A stretch of DNA of 64,000 nt from Pseudoruegeria aquimaris. GTDB taxonomy: Bacteria > Pseudomonadota > Alphaproteobacteria > Rhodobacterales > Rhodobacteraceae. A model generated the notes under the pieces. It searched no databases, was not told where the DNA came from, and saw nothing but the letters and a program-made list of their open reading frames with translations. The stretch's first letter is position 1. Each line of letters starts with the position of its first letter. Below are positions 1-8,512 of this stretch, in pieces. A program made the translations under genes and the position numbers. The stretch spans positions 19,861 through 83,860 of the forward strand of contig NZ_FWFQ01000018.1 of NCBI RefSeq assembly GCF_900172235.1, read 5' to 3'.

Positions 1-288
1 CTCCCCGGCGGCATTTTGCGCGGTGTAGGTGAAGCTGGTTTCGCCCAGGAACGGCCCGGGCACGTGGAACGGCACGAGCTTGGAGCCGGTGAAGGCGCCC
101 CAGATCAGGAAGATCGCCACGACCGAGATCACCGAGGCGACCCTGTCGGCGTTGACCGCGCTTTCGTCCCCGAAGGTCACGGTCTTCAGGCTGGTGTAGT
201 CCACCGCCTTGCGCATGCCGCGGCGTATGAGTTTCACGACGACGAAAGCGCCGAGGAAAATGGCGACGTAGATCAGAAGGATCGTCAT
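1..288 (-). CDS. tauC: Taurine-type ABC transporter permease, N-terminal part (window edge)
   Basis: Inner-membrane permease of a taurine/sulfonate importer, cut by the window start so only about the first 96 residues are visible. The ATG at 288 overlaps the stop of the ATPase gene in an ATGA arrangement and is preceded by GGAGG, which fixes the start. A hydrophobic N-terminal helix (MTILLIYVAIFLGAFVVVKL) is followed by a basic cytoplasmic stretch and a second hydrophobic segment near residues 50-65. Identity as TauC rests on its place after tauA and tauB and on the adjacent tpa and xsc; the conserved permease EAA loop lies outside the window. Confidence 0.8.
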   Translation of the reverse strand, partial: MTILLIYVAIFLGAFVVVKLIRRGMRKAVDYTSLKTVTFGDESAVNADRVASVISVVAIFLIWGAFTGSKLVPFHVPGPFLGETSFTYTAQNAAGE

Positions 289-1088
289 TGTGCTGCCTCC
301 GTGCGGCCCATGATTTCTTCTTCCATTTCCCAGATCATCGAAAGAATCTCATCGCGGGTCTCGGCGAAGCCCTCGCTCTTCTTCACGTCGCGAAGATCCG
401 CGCCCACGCCCCTGTCCGCGAAGGGCAGCTGGTATTCCTTGTGGATTCGTCCGGGGCGCGGCGCCATCACCAGCAGCCTTTCGCCCAGCAGCAGCGCCTC
501 TTCCACGGAGTGGGTGATCAGGATCACCGTCTTTCCGCTCTCCTTCCACAGCTTCAGCACCAGCGCCTGCATCTTCTCCCGCGTCAGCGCGTCCAGCGCG
601 CCGAGGGGCTCGTCCATCAGGATCACGTCCGGCTCGTTGGCCAGGCACCGCGCCAGCGCAACCCGCTGCTGCATCCCGCCGGAAAGCTCGTAGACGGCCT
701 TCTCCTTGAAGTCCTGCAATCCCACCACGTCCAGAAGGTGATCGGTGATCTCGTCGCGCTGCTTCTTCGGCATCCCCTTCATGCGGGGGCCGAAATCGAC
801 GTTCTTGCGCACGTTCATCCATTCGAACAGCGCGCCCTTCTGGAACACCATGCCGCGCTCCGGGCTCGGCCCGTGCACCGGCTTGCCGTGCAGGCGGATT
901 TCGCCCTCCGTGGGGGCGAGAAAGCCCGCGATGATGTTGAGAAGAGTCGTCTTCCCGCAGCCGGAAGGCCCGAGAACCGACATGATCTCCCCTTCCTTGA
1001 TGTCCAGTGACACGTTCTTGAGTGCCTGCACCGATGTTCCGTTCGGCAGATCGAACCGCATCGAGATGTTGTCTATCGACAAGCCCAC
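285..1088 (-). CDS. tauB: Taurine ABC transporter ATP-binding protein
   Basis: Cytoplasmic ATPase that energises taurine/sulfonate import, 267 aa, normal for the TauB/SsuB/NrtD group. Visible motifs are the Walker A GPSGCGKTTLLN, the signature LSGGMQQRVALARCLA, the Walker B ILMDEPLGALDALTRE and the switch histidine in LITHSVEEALLL. It lies between tauA and tauC on the minus strand and overlaps tauC by 4 bp, so the two are translationally coupled. A strong hairpin in the 96-bp gap separates it from tauA. The substrate is inferred from neighbours, since ATPases of this group do not reveal the ligand. Confidence 0.9.
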   Translation of the reverse strand: MGLSIDNISMRFDLPNGTSVQALKNVSLDIKEGEIMSVLGPSGCGKTTLLNIIAGFLAPTEGEIRLHGKPVHGPSPERGMVFQKGALFEWMNVRKNVDFGPRMKGMPKKQRDEITDHLLDVVGLQDFKEKAVYELSGGMQQRVALARCLANEPDVILMDEPLGALDALTREKMQALVLKLWKESGKTVILITHSVEEALLLGERLLVMAPRPGRIHKEYQLPFADRGVGADLRDVKKSEGFAETRDEILSMIWEMEEEIMGRTEAAQ

Positions 1089-1125
1089 GCTCTTGTCCCC
1101 TTAAGCTTGCAGTATGCTTTCGAAA

Positions 1126-1160
1126 GAAGGGGCCACGGGAATGTTCCTCGTGGCCCCTTC
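1126..1160 (-). terminator. Intra-operon hairpin after tauA
   Basis: A perfect 12-bp inverted repeat (1126-1137 with 1149-1160) encloses an 11-nt loop that can itself pair GGAA with TTCC. No T-run follows on the minus strand, and the tauB start lies only 38 bp further on. It is therefore more likely an attenuator or 3'-end mRNA stabiliser that keeps binding protein levels above ATPase and permease levels than a full stop. Confidence 0.6.
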
Positions 1161-1184
1161 CGATGTCTTGGCATCAGGCCTGGC

Positions 1185-2183
1185 TTACATGCCCTTGGCC
1201 GACATCAGCGGGCCGGTGTTGACGGCCGCGTCGTAGCTGTCGAGCGCGCTCGGGATGCTGCCGGCTTCCACGAAGACGCCCGCGACGCCCTTCATGAATT
1301 CCTGCGCACCGCCGCCGAGCCATTTCTCGCCCAGCTGCTCTTCCACGCTCGGGAACACGAAGGTGGCGATGGTTTCGGCCGTGGCTTCCTCGTCCATGCC
1401 GGCATCCTTGGCGATGACGGGCAGCATCTCGTCGGTGTGCTCGCCGGAGTTCCACATGGCGTTCATGTCGGCGGTCACCTTCAGGAACTTGGCCAGCAGT
1501 TCCGGCTCCTCGGAGACGAAGTTCGCCGGGGCGCTGGTCACGTCGAAGACGAGGATGCCCAGTTCTTCCTTCTCGGCGCCGGTCAGCAGCACGTTGCCGT
1601 GCTCCTTCATGCGGCGCAGCGCACCGCCCCAGCCGCAGACCATGTCGAGGCTGCCCTGCGCGAAGGCGGCCGCGCCGTCCGGCGGCGCCATGTCCACGAT
1701 CTCCATCGTGCCGATGTCCACGCCGAAGTGGTCCATCTGCTTCAGGAAGCCGTAGTGCGCGGCGGTGCCGATCGGCACGCCGACCTTCTTGCCTTCCAGT
1801 TCCTTGGCGCTGTCCTTGTCGATCTCCAGCGCATCGGCCACGACGCAGTTGTCGTTCTCGGAGTAGCTCACCGCCACGTCTACGACCTGGATGTCCTGCC
1901 CGGCGGAGGCGGCGACGACGAAGGGCGGCACGCCCTGCGAAACGGAGATCTGCACATCCCCGGAGGCCATGGCCGCCGACATGGCGGTGCCGGCGTCGAA
2001 GGACACCCAGTTCACCTTCACGCCCAGCGCTTCGTCATACATTCCCTTGGCCTTGGCGTATTGGAACGGCATCGGCCACTCCAGGAAGTAGGCCACCGTG
2101 ATCTCGTCGGCGGCCTGCGCCTGCACGGCTCCGAGGGCGGCAAGCCCGGCGACGGAACCGATCAGCTTGGATTTCAAAGTCAT
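1185..2183 (-). CDS. tauA: Taurine ABC transporter periplasmic binding protein
   Basis: Periplasmic solute-binding protein of the taurine/sulfonate/nitrate importer family, 332 aa. Residues 1-24 form a Sec signal peptide ending AQA before ADEITVAYF. The body has the family pattern of an ITVAY strand, SGDVQISVSQG, a GKKVGVPIGTAAHYG stretch and PPDGAAAFAQGSLD. The ATG at 2183 has GGGAG at a good distance. It is first in the minus-strand operon tauA-tauB-tauC and divergent from tpa across 460 bp that carry paired TauR-type sites. Taurine as ligand is inferred from tpa, tauR and xsc. Confidence 0.88.
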   Translation of the reverse strand: MTLKSKLIGSVAGLAALGAVQAQAADEITVAYFLEWPMPFQYAKAKGMYDEALGVKVNWVSFDAGTAMSAAMASGDVQISVSQGVPPFVVAASAGQDIQVVDVAVSYSENDNCVVADALEIDKDSAKELEGKKVGVPIGTAAHYGFLKQMDHFGVDIGTMEIVDMAPPDGAAAFAQGSLDMVCGWGGALRRMKEHGNVLLTGAEKEELGILVFDVTSAPANFVSEEPELLAKFLKVTADMNAMWNSGEHTDEMLPVIAKDAGMDEEATAETIATFVFPSVEEQLGEKWLGGGAQEFMKGVAGVFVEAGSIPSALDSYDAAVNTGPLMSAKGM

Positions 2184-2643
2184 TCGTTTCTCCCGTGTTG
2201 GTTGCCGCCGCAGCGGCAGTCATGCTCCGCCCCGGTCCGGCCGGCCTTGTTCGCCGTGTCCTGGGCCCATGCGGATGCGCCGCGGGGCGCAATTCTGCGA
2301 AGCGGCACCCCCGAAGCGTAAAAAAACCCCCTCACCAGTCAACGTTTAGTTTCCCGTGCGGCAGCCGCCCTGTCTGCCCACGGCGGCGCGGAGGATTGGC
2401 GGCCGCGCGCCAATTCCCCTTGTTTCGCTGGAGGTTGCCGCCCGATACCCCCCGCGCTCCAACGGGCACGAGGCGATTTCTGGCATCAAAGCTCCGGCAA
2501 TACTGGCCCTATGGGTGGCTCCCGAACTCACCCAGATTGACGCCAGATCAAGCAGCCCGCGAAAACGGATTCGCGGGGCCCTCACACAGCCGCCGCCCGA
2601 CGGGCCGGCACCCTTTCCAGCCCACCCAACCGAGGTGCCCGAC
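2184..2643. other. Divergent tauA-tpa intergenic region (460 bp)
   Basis: Control region between the importer operon and tpa. It holds the paired CTGGC-type direct repeats at 2480-2512 and otherwise shows no convincing coding capacity. The open frame that runs from 2356 into tpa is an in-frame extension without a ribosome binding site at its first ATG. No clear sigma-70 promoter was recognised in either direction. Confidence 0.7.
2480..2512 (+). promoter_or_regulatory. Predicted TauR direct repeat upstream of tpa
   Basis: Two direct repeats, CTGGCATCAA (2480-2489) and CTGGCCCTAT (2503-2512), start 23 bp apart. The same pair with the same 23-bp spacing precedes xsc. From memory, the Rhodobacter capsulatus TauR site is a direct repeat of CTGGACYTAA, which these resemble closely. 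The site lies about 130 bp before the tpa start and could also serve divergent tauA. Confidence 0.65.
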
Positions 2644-4047
2644 ATGAACGCCAACTTCCAGTCCAACGATCTCGGCGAAGTCATCGAAGCCGACCGCGCC
2701 CACCTCTGGCATCACCTGATCCAGCACAAGCCGTTCGAAACGATCGATCCCCGGATCATCGTCGAAGGCAAGGGCATGCGCGTCTGGGATGCGACGGGAA
2801 AGGAGCACCTCGATGCCGTCTCCGGCGGCGTCTGGACGGTGAACGTGGGCTACGGCCGCGAGAGCATCGCCGACGCGGTGCGCGAACAGCTGGTTAAGAT
2901 GAACTACTTCGCCAATTCCGCCGGCTCCATCCCCGGCTCCTTGTTCGCCAAGAAGCTGATCGAGAAGATGCCGGGCATGAGCCGCGTCTACTACGTGAAC
3001 TCCGGATCGGAGGCCAACGAGAAGGCCTTCAAGATGATCCGCCAGATCGCGCACAAGAAATACGGCGGCAAGAAAACCAAGATCCTCTACCGCCACCGCG
3101 ACTACCACGGCTCCACGCTGGCCGCGATGTCGGCCGGCGGGCAAGATGAGCGCAACGCGCAATACGGCCCCTTCGCGCCGGATTTCGTCCGGGTGCCGCA
3201 TTGCCTCGAATACCGCAAGGAAGAGCTGGGCCTCGGCCACCTCTCCGGCGCCGACTTCGGCCGCGCCGCCGCGGATCTGATCGAAGAGGTGATCCTGCGC
3301 GAAGGCCCCGAGACGGTGGGCGGCCTCTGCCTCGAGCCGGTGACGGCGGGCGGCGGCGTCATCACCCCGCCGGAAGGCTACTGGGAGCGCGTGCAGGAGA
3401 TCTGCGAGAAATACGATATCCTGCTGCACATCGACGAGGTCGTCTGCGGTGTCGGCCGCACCGGCGAATGGTTCGGCTACCAGCACTACGGCATCAAGCC
3501 CGATTTCGTGACCATGGCGAAGGGCGTCGCCTCGGGCTACGCGGCCATCGCCTGCTGCGTGACCACCGAGAAGGTCTTCGAGATGTTCAAGGAAGATGCC
3601 AGCGATCCGATGGGCTACTTCCGCGACATTTCCACCTTCGGCGGCTGCACCGCCGGCCCGGCGGCGGCGCTGGAAAACATGCGCATCATCGAGGACGAGG
3701 GCCTGCTGGAGAACACCACGAAGATGGGCGAACGCCTGCTCGCGAACCTCGAAGCACTCAAGGCCAAACACCCCGTCATCGGCGACGTGCGCGGCAAGGG
3801 GCTCTTTGCCGGCGCCGAACTGGTGGCGGACCGCGAGACCAAGCAGCCGCTGGACGAGAAGCTCTGTCAGGCCGTGGTGGCCGATTGCATGGCGCAGGGC
3901 GTTATCATCGGCGTCACGAACCGCAGCCTTCCGGGCTTCAACAACACGCTCTGCTTCAGCCCCGCGCTGATCTGCACCGCCGAAGACATCGACGCCATCA
4001 CCGAGGCCGTCGACAAGGCGCTGACCAAGGTCATCGCCGCCGCCTGA
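2644..4047 (+). CDS. tpa: Taurine-pyruvate aminotransferase
   Basis: PLP enzyme (class III aminotransferase, fold type I) that converts taurine plus pyruvate to sulfoacetaldehyde plus alanine, the first step of taurine breakdown. The product is 467 aa from the ATG at 2644. The open frame extends 96 codons upstream, but that part is proline/arginine-rich and has no family match. Visible features are the cofactor pocket NSGSEANEKAFKM (119-131), the DEVVCGVGRTG segment (264-274) and the PLP lysine in MAKGVASGY (Lys293). It is divergent from tauA and followed by a strong hairpin and then tauR. Confidence 0.92.
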   Translation: MNANFQSNDLGEVIEADRAHLWHHLIQHKPFETIDPRIIVEGKGMRVWDATGKEHLDAVSGGVWTVNVGYGRESIADAVREQLVKMNYFANSAGSIPGSLFAKKLIEKMPGMSRVYYVNSGSEANEKAFKMIRQIAHKKYGGKKTKILYRHRDYHGSTLAAMSAGGQDERNAQYGPFAPDFVRVPHCLEYRKEELGLGHLSGADFGRAAADLIEEVILREGPETVGGLCLEPVTAGGGVITPPEGYWERVQEICEKYDILLHIDEVVCGVGRTGEWFGYQHYGIKPDFVTMAKGVASGYAAIACCVTTEKVFEMFKEDASDPMGYFRDISTFGGCTAGPAAALENMRIIEDEGLLENTTKMGERLLANLEALKAKHPVIGDVRGKGLFAGAELVADRETKQPLDEKLCQAVVADCMAQGVIIGVTNRSLPGFNNTLCFSPALICTAEDIDAITEAVDKALTKVIAAA

Positions 4048-4093
4048 TCTCCGCGATCTTCCGCTGCGCGGCCCTCCACCCGCGCGCGGACCG

Positions 4094-4140
4094 TCACGCC
4101 GCCCCGGATGCGGGCTCTGGCCCTCGGCGGGGCGGCGTGA
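4094..4140 (+). terminator. Hairpin after tpa
   Basis: A perfect 12-bp inverted repeat, TCACGCCGCCCC (4094-4105) with GGGGCGGCGTGA (4129-4140), lies 46 bp after the tpa stop. The 23-nt loop contains a lone CTGGCCCTC (4117-4125) resembling one TauR half-site. No T-run follows, so termination strength is uncertain. Confidence 0.6.
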
Positions 4141-4146
4141 TACATC

Positions 4147-4182
4147 CAGATCTCCACCCGCGTAATGCCAGATGGAGATCTG
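4147..4182. promoter_or_regulatory. Inverted repeat over the tauR translation start region
   Basis: CAGATCTCCA (4147-4156) and TGGAGATCTG (4173-4182) form a perfect 10-bp inverted repeat with a 16-bp spacer, ending 2 bp before the proposed tauR TTG start. The right arm contains the GGAG ribosome binding site, so in RNA the hairpin would hide it. It could be an operator or a translational control element. Confidence 0.5.
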
Positions 4183-4184
4183 CC

Positions 4185-5654
4185 TTGGCCATTCCCGCTG
4201 AAACGTTGTTCCTCGATCCCCGCATGGAGGGCACGCTTCAGCAGCAGATCCAGCAGATGGTGGCGCAGGGCATTCTTTCGGGGCGGTTCCAGCCCGGCGA
4301 GAAGATGCCCTCCTCCCGCAAGCTCACCCAGCAGCTCGGCGTCAGCCGGATCACCGTCACGCTGGCCTATACCGAGTTGATGGCCGACGATTACCTCACC
4401 TCCCGCGGGCGGTCGGGCTACTACGTGTCCGAGAACGCGCCGCGCACCCCGCAGTTCGAGCCGCCGAAACAGGCTCCGTCCCGCGCGGTGGACTGGAACC
4501 GCGCTCTCGGCCAGCGCTTCGCCGGCGCCCCCAGCCTGCGGCGCCCCGAAAACTGGCGCGAATACCGCTACCCGTTCATCTACGGCCAGACCGACCCGAC
4601 GCTCTTCGACCACCAGAACTGGCGGCTCTGCGCGGTGAAGGCCCTCGGGCAGCGCGATTTCGAGGCTCTGACGGCGGACTACTACGAAAGGGACGACCCG
4701 CAGCTCATCGAGTTCATCGCCCGCCACACTCTGCCGCGCCGGGGCATCCTCGCCCGCCCCGAGGAAATCCTCGTCACCATGGGGGCACAGAACGCGCTCT
4801 GGCTGGCGGCGCAGGTGCTGCTGAACCAGCGCCGCACCGTGGCGATGGAAAACCCCTGCTACCCCGGCCTGCGCAACGCGCTCGCCCAGACGCGCTGCAT
4901 CACCCACCCCGTGGACATCGACGCCGACGGCCTGCCGCCCGAAGCCCTGCCCGAGGATCTGGACGTGGTTTTCGCCACGCCCAGCCACCACTGCCCCACA
5001 GCGGTGACGATGCCCCTGGAGCGCCGCCAGAAGCTGATCGACATGGCCTCGGAGCGGGACTTCATGATCGTGGAAGACGACTACGAATTCGAAATGTCCT
5101 TCCTCAAGGCCCCCTCTCCCGCGCTGAAAAGCATGGATCGAGACGGCCGCGTGATCTATGTCGGCTCGTTCTCCAAGTCGCTGTTTCCGGGCCTGCGGCT
5201 GGGCTACCTCGTGGGGGCGGAGCCCTTCATCCGCGAGGCCCGCGCCCTGCGCGCCGCCATCCTGCGCCACCCGCCCGGCCACATCCAGCGCACCGCCGCC
5301 TATTTCCTGTCGCTGGGCCACTACGACAGCCTGATCCGCCGCATGGGCCGCGCCTACCACGAGCGGCGCACCGTGATGGAGGAGGCAATCCGCACCCACG
5401 GGCTCAAGATCGCCGGCGCCAATGCCTTCGGCGGCTCCTCCTTCTGGATGGAAGCGCCCGAAGGCGTCGATACCGGGGTTCTGGCGCGCAACCTGCGCGC
5501 CGAAAGCGTGCTGATCGAGCCCGGATCCCCGATGTTCCTTCAGGACAACCCGCCGGGCCATTTCTACCGGCTCGGATATTCCTCCATCGCAGCGTCGCGG
5601 ATTCCCGAGGGCATCGCGCGAATTGCCCGCGCCATCGAGCAGAGCACGTCCTGA
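4185..5654 (+). CDS. tauR: MocR-type (GntR/aminotransferase) transcriptional regulator of taurine genes
   Basis: Activator of taurine genes: an N-terminal winged helix (about residues 20-85, with GEKMPSSRKLTQQLGVSRITV) is fused to a class I aminotransferase-like domain that binds PLP. The PLP lysine is in GSFSKSLFPGLRLGYL. A TTG start at 4185 is chosen because GGAG lies 7 nt upstream and it gives 489 aa, the usual MocR length; the next start, ATG at 4224, would remove the family's N-terminal ETLFLDP. TauR is known to activate tpa and xsc, and matching direct repeats lie before both here. Confidence 0.87.
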   Translation: MAIPAETLFLDPRMEGTLQQQIQQMVAQGILSGRFQPGEKMPSSRKLTQQLGVSRITVTLAYTELMADDYLTSRGRSGYYVSENAPRTPQFEPPKQAPSRAVDWNRALGQRFAGAPSLRRPENWREYRYPFIYGQTDPTLFDHQNWRLCAVKALGQRDFEALTADYYERDDPQLIEFIARHTLPRRGILARPEEILVTMGAQNALWLAAQVLLNQRRTVAMENPCYPGLRNALAQTRCITHPVDIDADGLPPEALPEDLDVVFATPSHHCPTAVTMPLERRQKLIDMASERDFMIVEDDYEFEMSFLKAPSPALKSMDRDGRVIYVGSFSKSLFPGLRLGYLVGAEPFIREARALRAAILRHPPGHIQRTAAYFLSLGHYDSLIRRMGRAYHERRTVMEEAIRTHGLKIAGANAFGGSSFWMEAPEGVDTGVLARNLRAESVLIEPGSPMFLQDNPPGHFYRLGYSSIAASRIPEGIARIARAIEQSTS

Positions 5655-5663
5655 CCCCCGGCT

Positions 5664-5696
5664 CTGGCCATACCCCACCCAAGCATCTGGCCCTAA
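5664..5696 (+). promoter_or_regulatory. Predicted TauR direct repeat upstream of xsc
   Basis: CTGGCCATAC (5664-5673) and CTGGCCCTAA (5687-5696) are direct repeats 23 bp apart start to start, the same geometry as before tpa. They sit 97 bp before the xsc start, a suitable place for an activator. Confidence 0.7.
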
Positions 5697-5792
5697 CGCA
5701 AGCCGTGCCGGCACAGTAGGTTCGGCCCCAAACGCCTGCGCGCGCCGATGCGCGCCCGGCAGAGATTCCCTCAAGGATGGAGACAGCGACCG

Positions 5793-7574
5793 ATGAAGAT
5801 GACGACCGAAGAAGCCTTCGTCAAAACCCTGCAGATGCACGGCATCGAACATGCCTTCGGCATCATCGGCTCCGCCATGATGCCGATTTCGGATCTGTTT
5901 CCGAAGGCCGGGATCACCTTCTGGGACTGCGCCCACGAGGGCAGCGCCGGGATGATGGCGGACGGCTTCACCCGCGCCTGCGGCAAGATGAGCATGATGA
6001 TCGCCCAGAACGGCCCCGGCATCACCAACTTCGTCACCGCCGTGAAGACCGCCTACTGGAACCACACGCCCCTGCTGCTGGTCACGCCGCAGGCCGCCAA
6101 CAAGACGATCGGCCAGGGCGGTTTCCAGGAAGTGGAGCAGATGAAGCTCTTCGAAGACATGGTGGCCTACCAGGAGGAGGTGCGCGATCCTTCCCGCGTG
6201 GCCGAAGTGCTCAACCGCGTGATCATGAAGGCCAAACGGGCCTCCGCGCCCGCGCAGATCAACATCCCGCGCGATTTCTGGACCCAGGTGATCGACATCA
6301 CCCTGCCCGCCGTCGTCGAATTCGAGCGCCCCGCCGGGGGCGAAGGCGCCGTGGCCGAGGCCGCGAAACTGCTCTCCGAGGCGCGCAACCCGGTGATCCT
6401 GAACGGCGCCGGCGTGGTGCTTTCGGCGGGGGGCATCGAAGCCTCCCGGGAACTCGCCGAGCGGCTGGATGCGCCGGTCTGCGTCGGCTACCAGCACAAC
6501 GATGCCTTCCCCGGCTCCCACCCGCTGTTTGCCGGCCCGCTGGGCTACAACGGCTCCAAGGCCGGGATGGAACTGATCAAGGCGGCCGACGTGGTGCTCT
6601 GCCTCGGCACCCGCCTCAACCCCTTCTCCACGCTCCCCGGCTACGGCATGGAATACTGGCCCACCGATGCCAAGATCATTCAGGTGGACATCAACCCCGA
6701 CCGCATCGGCCTGACGAAACCCGTCACCGTGGGCATCGTCGGGGACGCAGCGAAAGTGGCGCGGGGCATCCTCGCCCAACTCTCCGACACCGCCGGCGAC
6801 GAGGGCCGCGAGGAACGCAAGGCCCGGATCGCCGAAACCAAGTCCCGCTGGGCCCAGCAGCTTTCGGGCATGGACCACGAGGAGGACGACCCCGGCACCA
6901 CCTGGAATGAACGCGCCCGTGCCGACAAACCCGACTGGATGAGCCCGCGCATGGCCTGGCGCGCGATCCAGAGCGCCCTGCCGCGCGACGCCATCATCTC
7001 CTCCGACATCGGCAACAACTGCGCCATCGGCAACGCCTACCCCTCTTTCGAGGCGGGCCGCAAATACCTCGCCCCCGGCCTCTTCGGCCCCTGCGGCTAC
7101 GGCCTTCCGGCCATCGTCGGCGCCAAGATCGCCTGCCCGGACGTGCCGGTCGTCGGATTCGCCGGGGATGGCGCCTTCGGCATCGCGGTGACGGAACTCA
7201 CCGCCATCGGCCGCAGCGAGTGGCCCGCCATCACGCAGATCGTCTTCCGCAACTACCAATGGGGCGCCGAGAAGCGCAATTCCACCCTCTGGTTCGATGA
7301 CAACTTCGTCGGCACCGAACTGGACGAACAGGTCTCCTACGCCGGGATCGCCCGGGCCTGCGGCCTGCAAGGCGTGGTCGCGCGCACGATGGACGAGCTG
7401 ACGGAAGCCCTGAACACGGCGATCAAGGATCAGATGGAGCACGGCAAGACCACGCTCATCGAAGCCATGATCAACCAGGAACTGGGCGAGCCCTTCCGCC
7501 GCGACGCGATGAAGAAGCCGGTGGCCGTCGCCGGGATCTCCGCCGCCGACATGCGCCCCCAGAAGGGCGCCTAA
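5793..7574 (+). CDS. xsc: Sulfoacetaldehyde acetyltransferase
   Basis: Thiamine diphosphate enzyme that cleaves sulfoacetaldehyde with phosphate to acetyl phosphate and sulfite. The product is 593 aa from ATG 5793 (MKMTTEEAFVKTLQMHG), preceded by AAGGATGGAGA; the longer open frame to 5748 has no family match. It shows the acetolactate-synthase-type layout: N-terminal PYR domain with the cofactor-activating region CAHEGSAGMMADG, middle domain near 190-320, and a C-terminal PP domain with the ThDP/Mg motif GDGAFGIAVTEL. It is convergent with pta, which handles its product. No sulfite exporter gene is adjacent here. Confidence 0.93.
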   Translation: MKMTTEEAFVKTLQMHGIEHAFGIIGSAMMPISDLFPKAGITFWDCAHEGSAGMMADGFTRACGKMSMMIAQNGPGITNFVTAVKTAYWNHTPLLLVTPQAANKTIGQGGFQEVEQMKLFEDMVAYQEEVRDPSRVAEVLNRVIMKAKRASAPAQINIPRDFWTQVIDITLPAVVEFERPAGGEGAVAEAAKLLSEARNPVILNGAGVVLSAGGIEASRELAERLDAPVCVGYQHNDAFPGSHPLFAGPLGYNGSKAGMELIKAADVVLCLGTRLNPFSTLPGYGMEYWPTDAKIIQVDINPDRIGLTKPVTVGIVGDAAKVARGILAQLSDTAGDEGREERKARIAETKSRWAQQLSGMDHEEDDPGTTWNERARADKPDWMSPRMAWRAIQSALPRDAIISSDIGNNCAIGNAYPSFEAGRKYLAPGLFGPCGYGLPAIVGAKIACPDVPVVGFAGDGAFGIAVTELTAIGRSEWPAITQIVFRNYQWGAEKRNSTLWFDDNFVGTELDEQVSYAGIARACGLQGVVARTMDELTEALNTAIKDQMEHGKTTLIEAMINQELGEPFRRDAMKKPVAVAGISAADMRPQKGA

Positions 7575-7583
7575 AATGGCAGA

Positions 7584-7609
7584 CCCGCGCGGCACATGCC
7601 CCGCGCGGG
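7584..7609. terminator. Bidirectional terminator between xsc and pta
   Basis: CCCGCGCGG (7584-7592) and CCGCGCGGG (7601-7609) form a perfect 9-bp stem with an 8-nt loop in the 37-bp gap between two convergent genes. It can serve both strands. No long T-run is present. Confidence 0.65.
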
Positions 7610-7611
7610 GC

Positions 7612-8481
7612 CTATTGGGCGAGCGCCAGCGTCACGGCGGTGGCCGCCACGATATCCTCCACGCTCGCGCCCCGGCTCAGATCGCAGACCGGTTTGCCAA
7701 AGCCCTGCAACAGCGGCCCCAGTGCCTGCGCGCCGGCCAGTTCCTGCGCCAGCTTGTAGGCGATGTTGCCCGCATCCAACGACGGGAAGATGAAGACATT
7801 CGGCGCGCCGGCCTCAATGCCCTTGCGCGTCGCGATCTCCGGGTTGAGCGCCGCGTCGGCCTGAACCGGGCCGATGGCGGCAAGCCCCCGCGCCCGCGCG
7901 GTTTCCGTTGCGCTGCGCACGCGATCCACGCTCTCCCCGGCCCCGGACGCCAGCGTGGAGAAGGAGAGGAAGGCCACTTCCGCGCGCCCCAGAAGGGCGC
8001 GGGCCGTCGCCGCCGAGGCCGTGGCGATGTCGGCCAGCCCATCGGCATCCGGCGCCACGTTGAGGGCGCAATCGGCAAAGAGCGCCTCGCGCCCGTCCGG
8101 GAAACGCATGAGGAAACTCGAAGACGGCAGGGCGATCCCCTCGGCCATGCCGATGGCGAATTGCGCCGCCTCGATCACCCGCCGCGTGGGGCTCGCCGCC
8201 CCGGCCACAAGCGCATCGGCCTCTCCGCAGGCCACCATGGCAGCCGCCCGGACCAGCGGCTTCTCCAGGAGCCGCCGCGCGAAGGCCTCCTTGCCCGGGC
8301 GCTGCTTCAGGATCGCGGCCACATGGGCCTCGCTGGCATCCGCCAGCGGCACCGGCCGCGCCAGCCCTTCGGCCACGAGCCGCTCCGCCGCCTGCGCTAT
8401 CCGCGCATCTTCGGCCTCCGGCAAGATCACCCGGGCCTGCCGCGCGCGGGCCGATTCATAAACGTTTTCAAGTACAGACAT
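7612..8481 (-). CDS. pta: Phosphate acetyltransferase
   Basis: Converts acetyl phosphate from Xsc into acetyl-CoA. The 289-aa product corresponds to the Pta catalytic domain alone (usual short form about 320-330 aa), without the long DRTGG-type N-terminus of E. coli Pta. Matching family segments are DCALNVAPDADGLADIA, FLSFSTLASGAG, FIFPSLDAGNIAYKL and LLQGFGKPVCDLSRGA. The ATG at 8481 has GGAGG upstream; the longer frame to 8553 would run into the divergent citrate synthase gene. Unlike the xsc-pta order known from related bacteria, pta here is on the opposite strand and converges on xsc. Confidence 0.88.
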   Translation of the reverse strand: MSVLENVYESARARQARVILPEAEDARIAQAAERLVAEGLARPVPLADASEAHVAAILKQRPGKEAFARRLLEKPLVRAAAMVACGEADALVAGAASPTRRVIEAAQFAIGMAEGIALPSSSFLMRFPDGREALFADCALNVAPDADGLADIATASAATARALLGRAEVAFLSFSTLASGAGESVDRVRSATETARARGLAAIGPVQADAALNPEIATRKGIEAGAPNVFIFPSLDAGNIAYKLAQELAGAQALGPLLQGFGKPVCDLSRGASVEDIVAATAVTLALAQ

Positions 8482-8512
8482 GCAGCCTCCCATGGGCTGA
8501 AAGGATGAAGAG

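Noticed and set aside
3867..7595. Minus-strand open frame of 1242 codons opposite tauR and xsc
   Set aside because: Antisense to two clear genes and of the same low-information composition; no ribosome binding site or motif.
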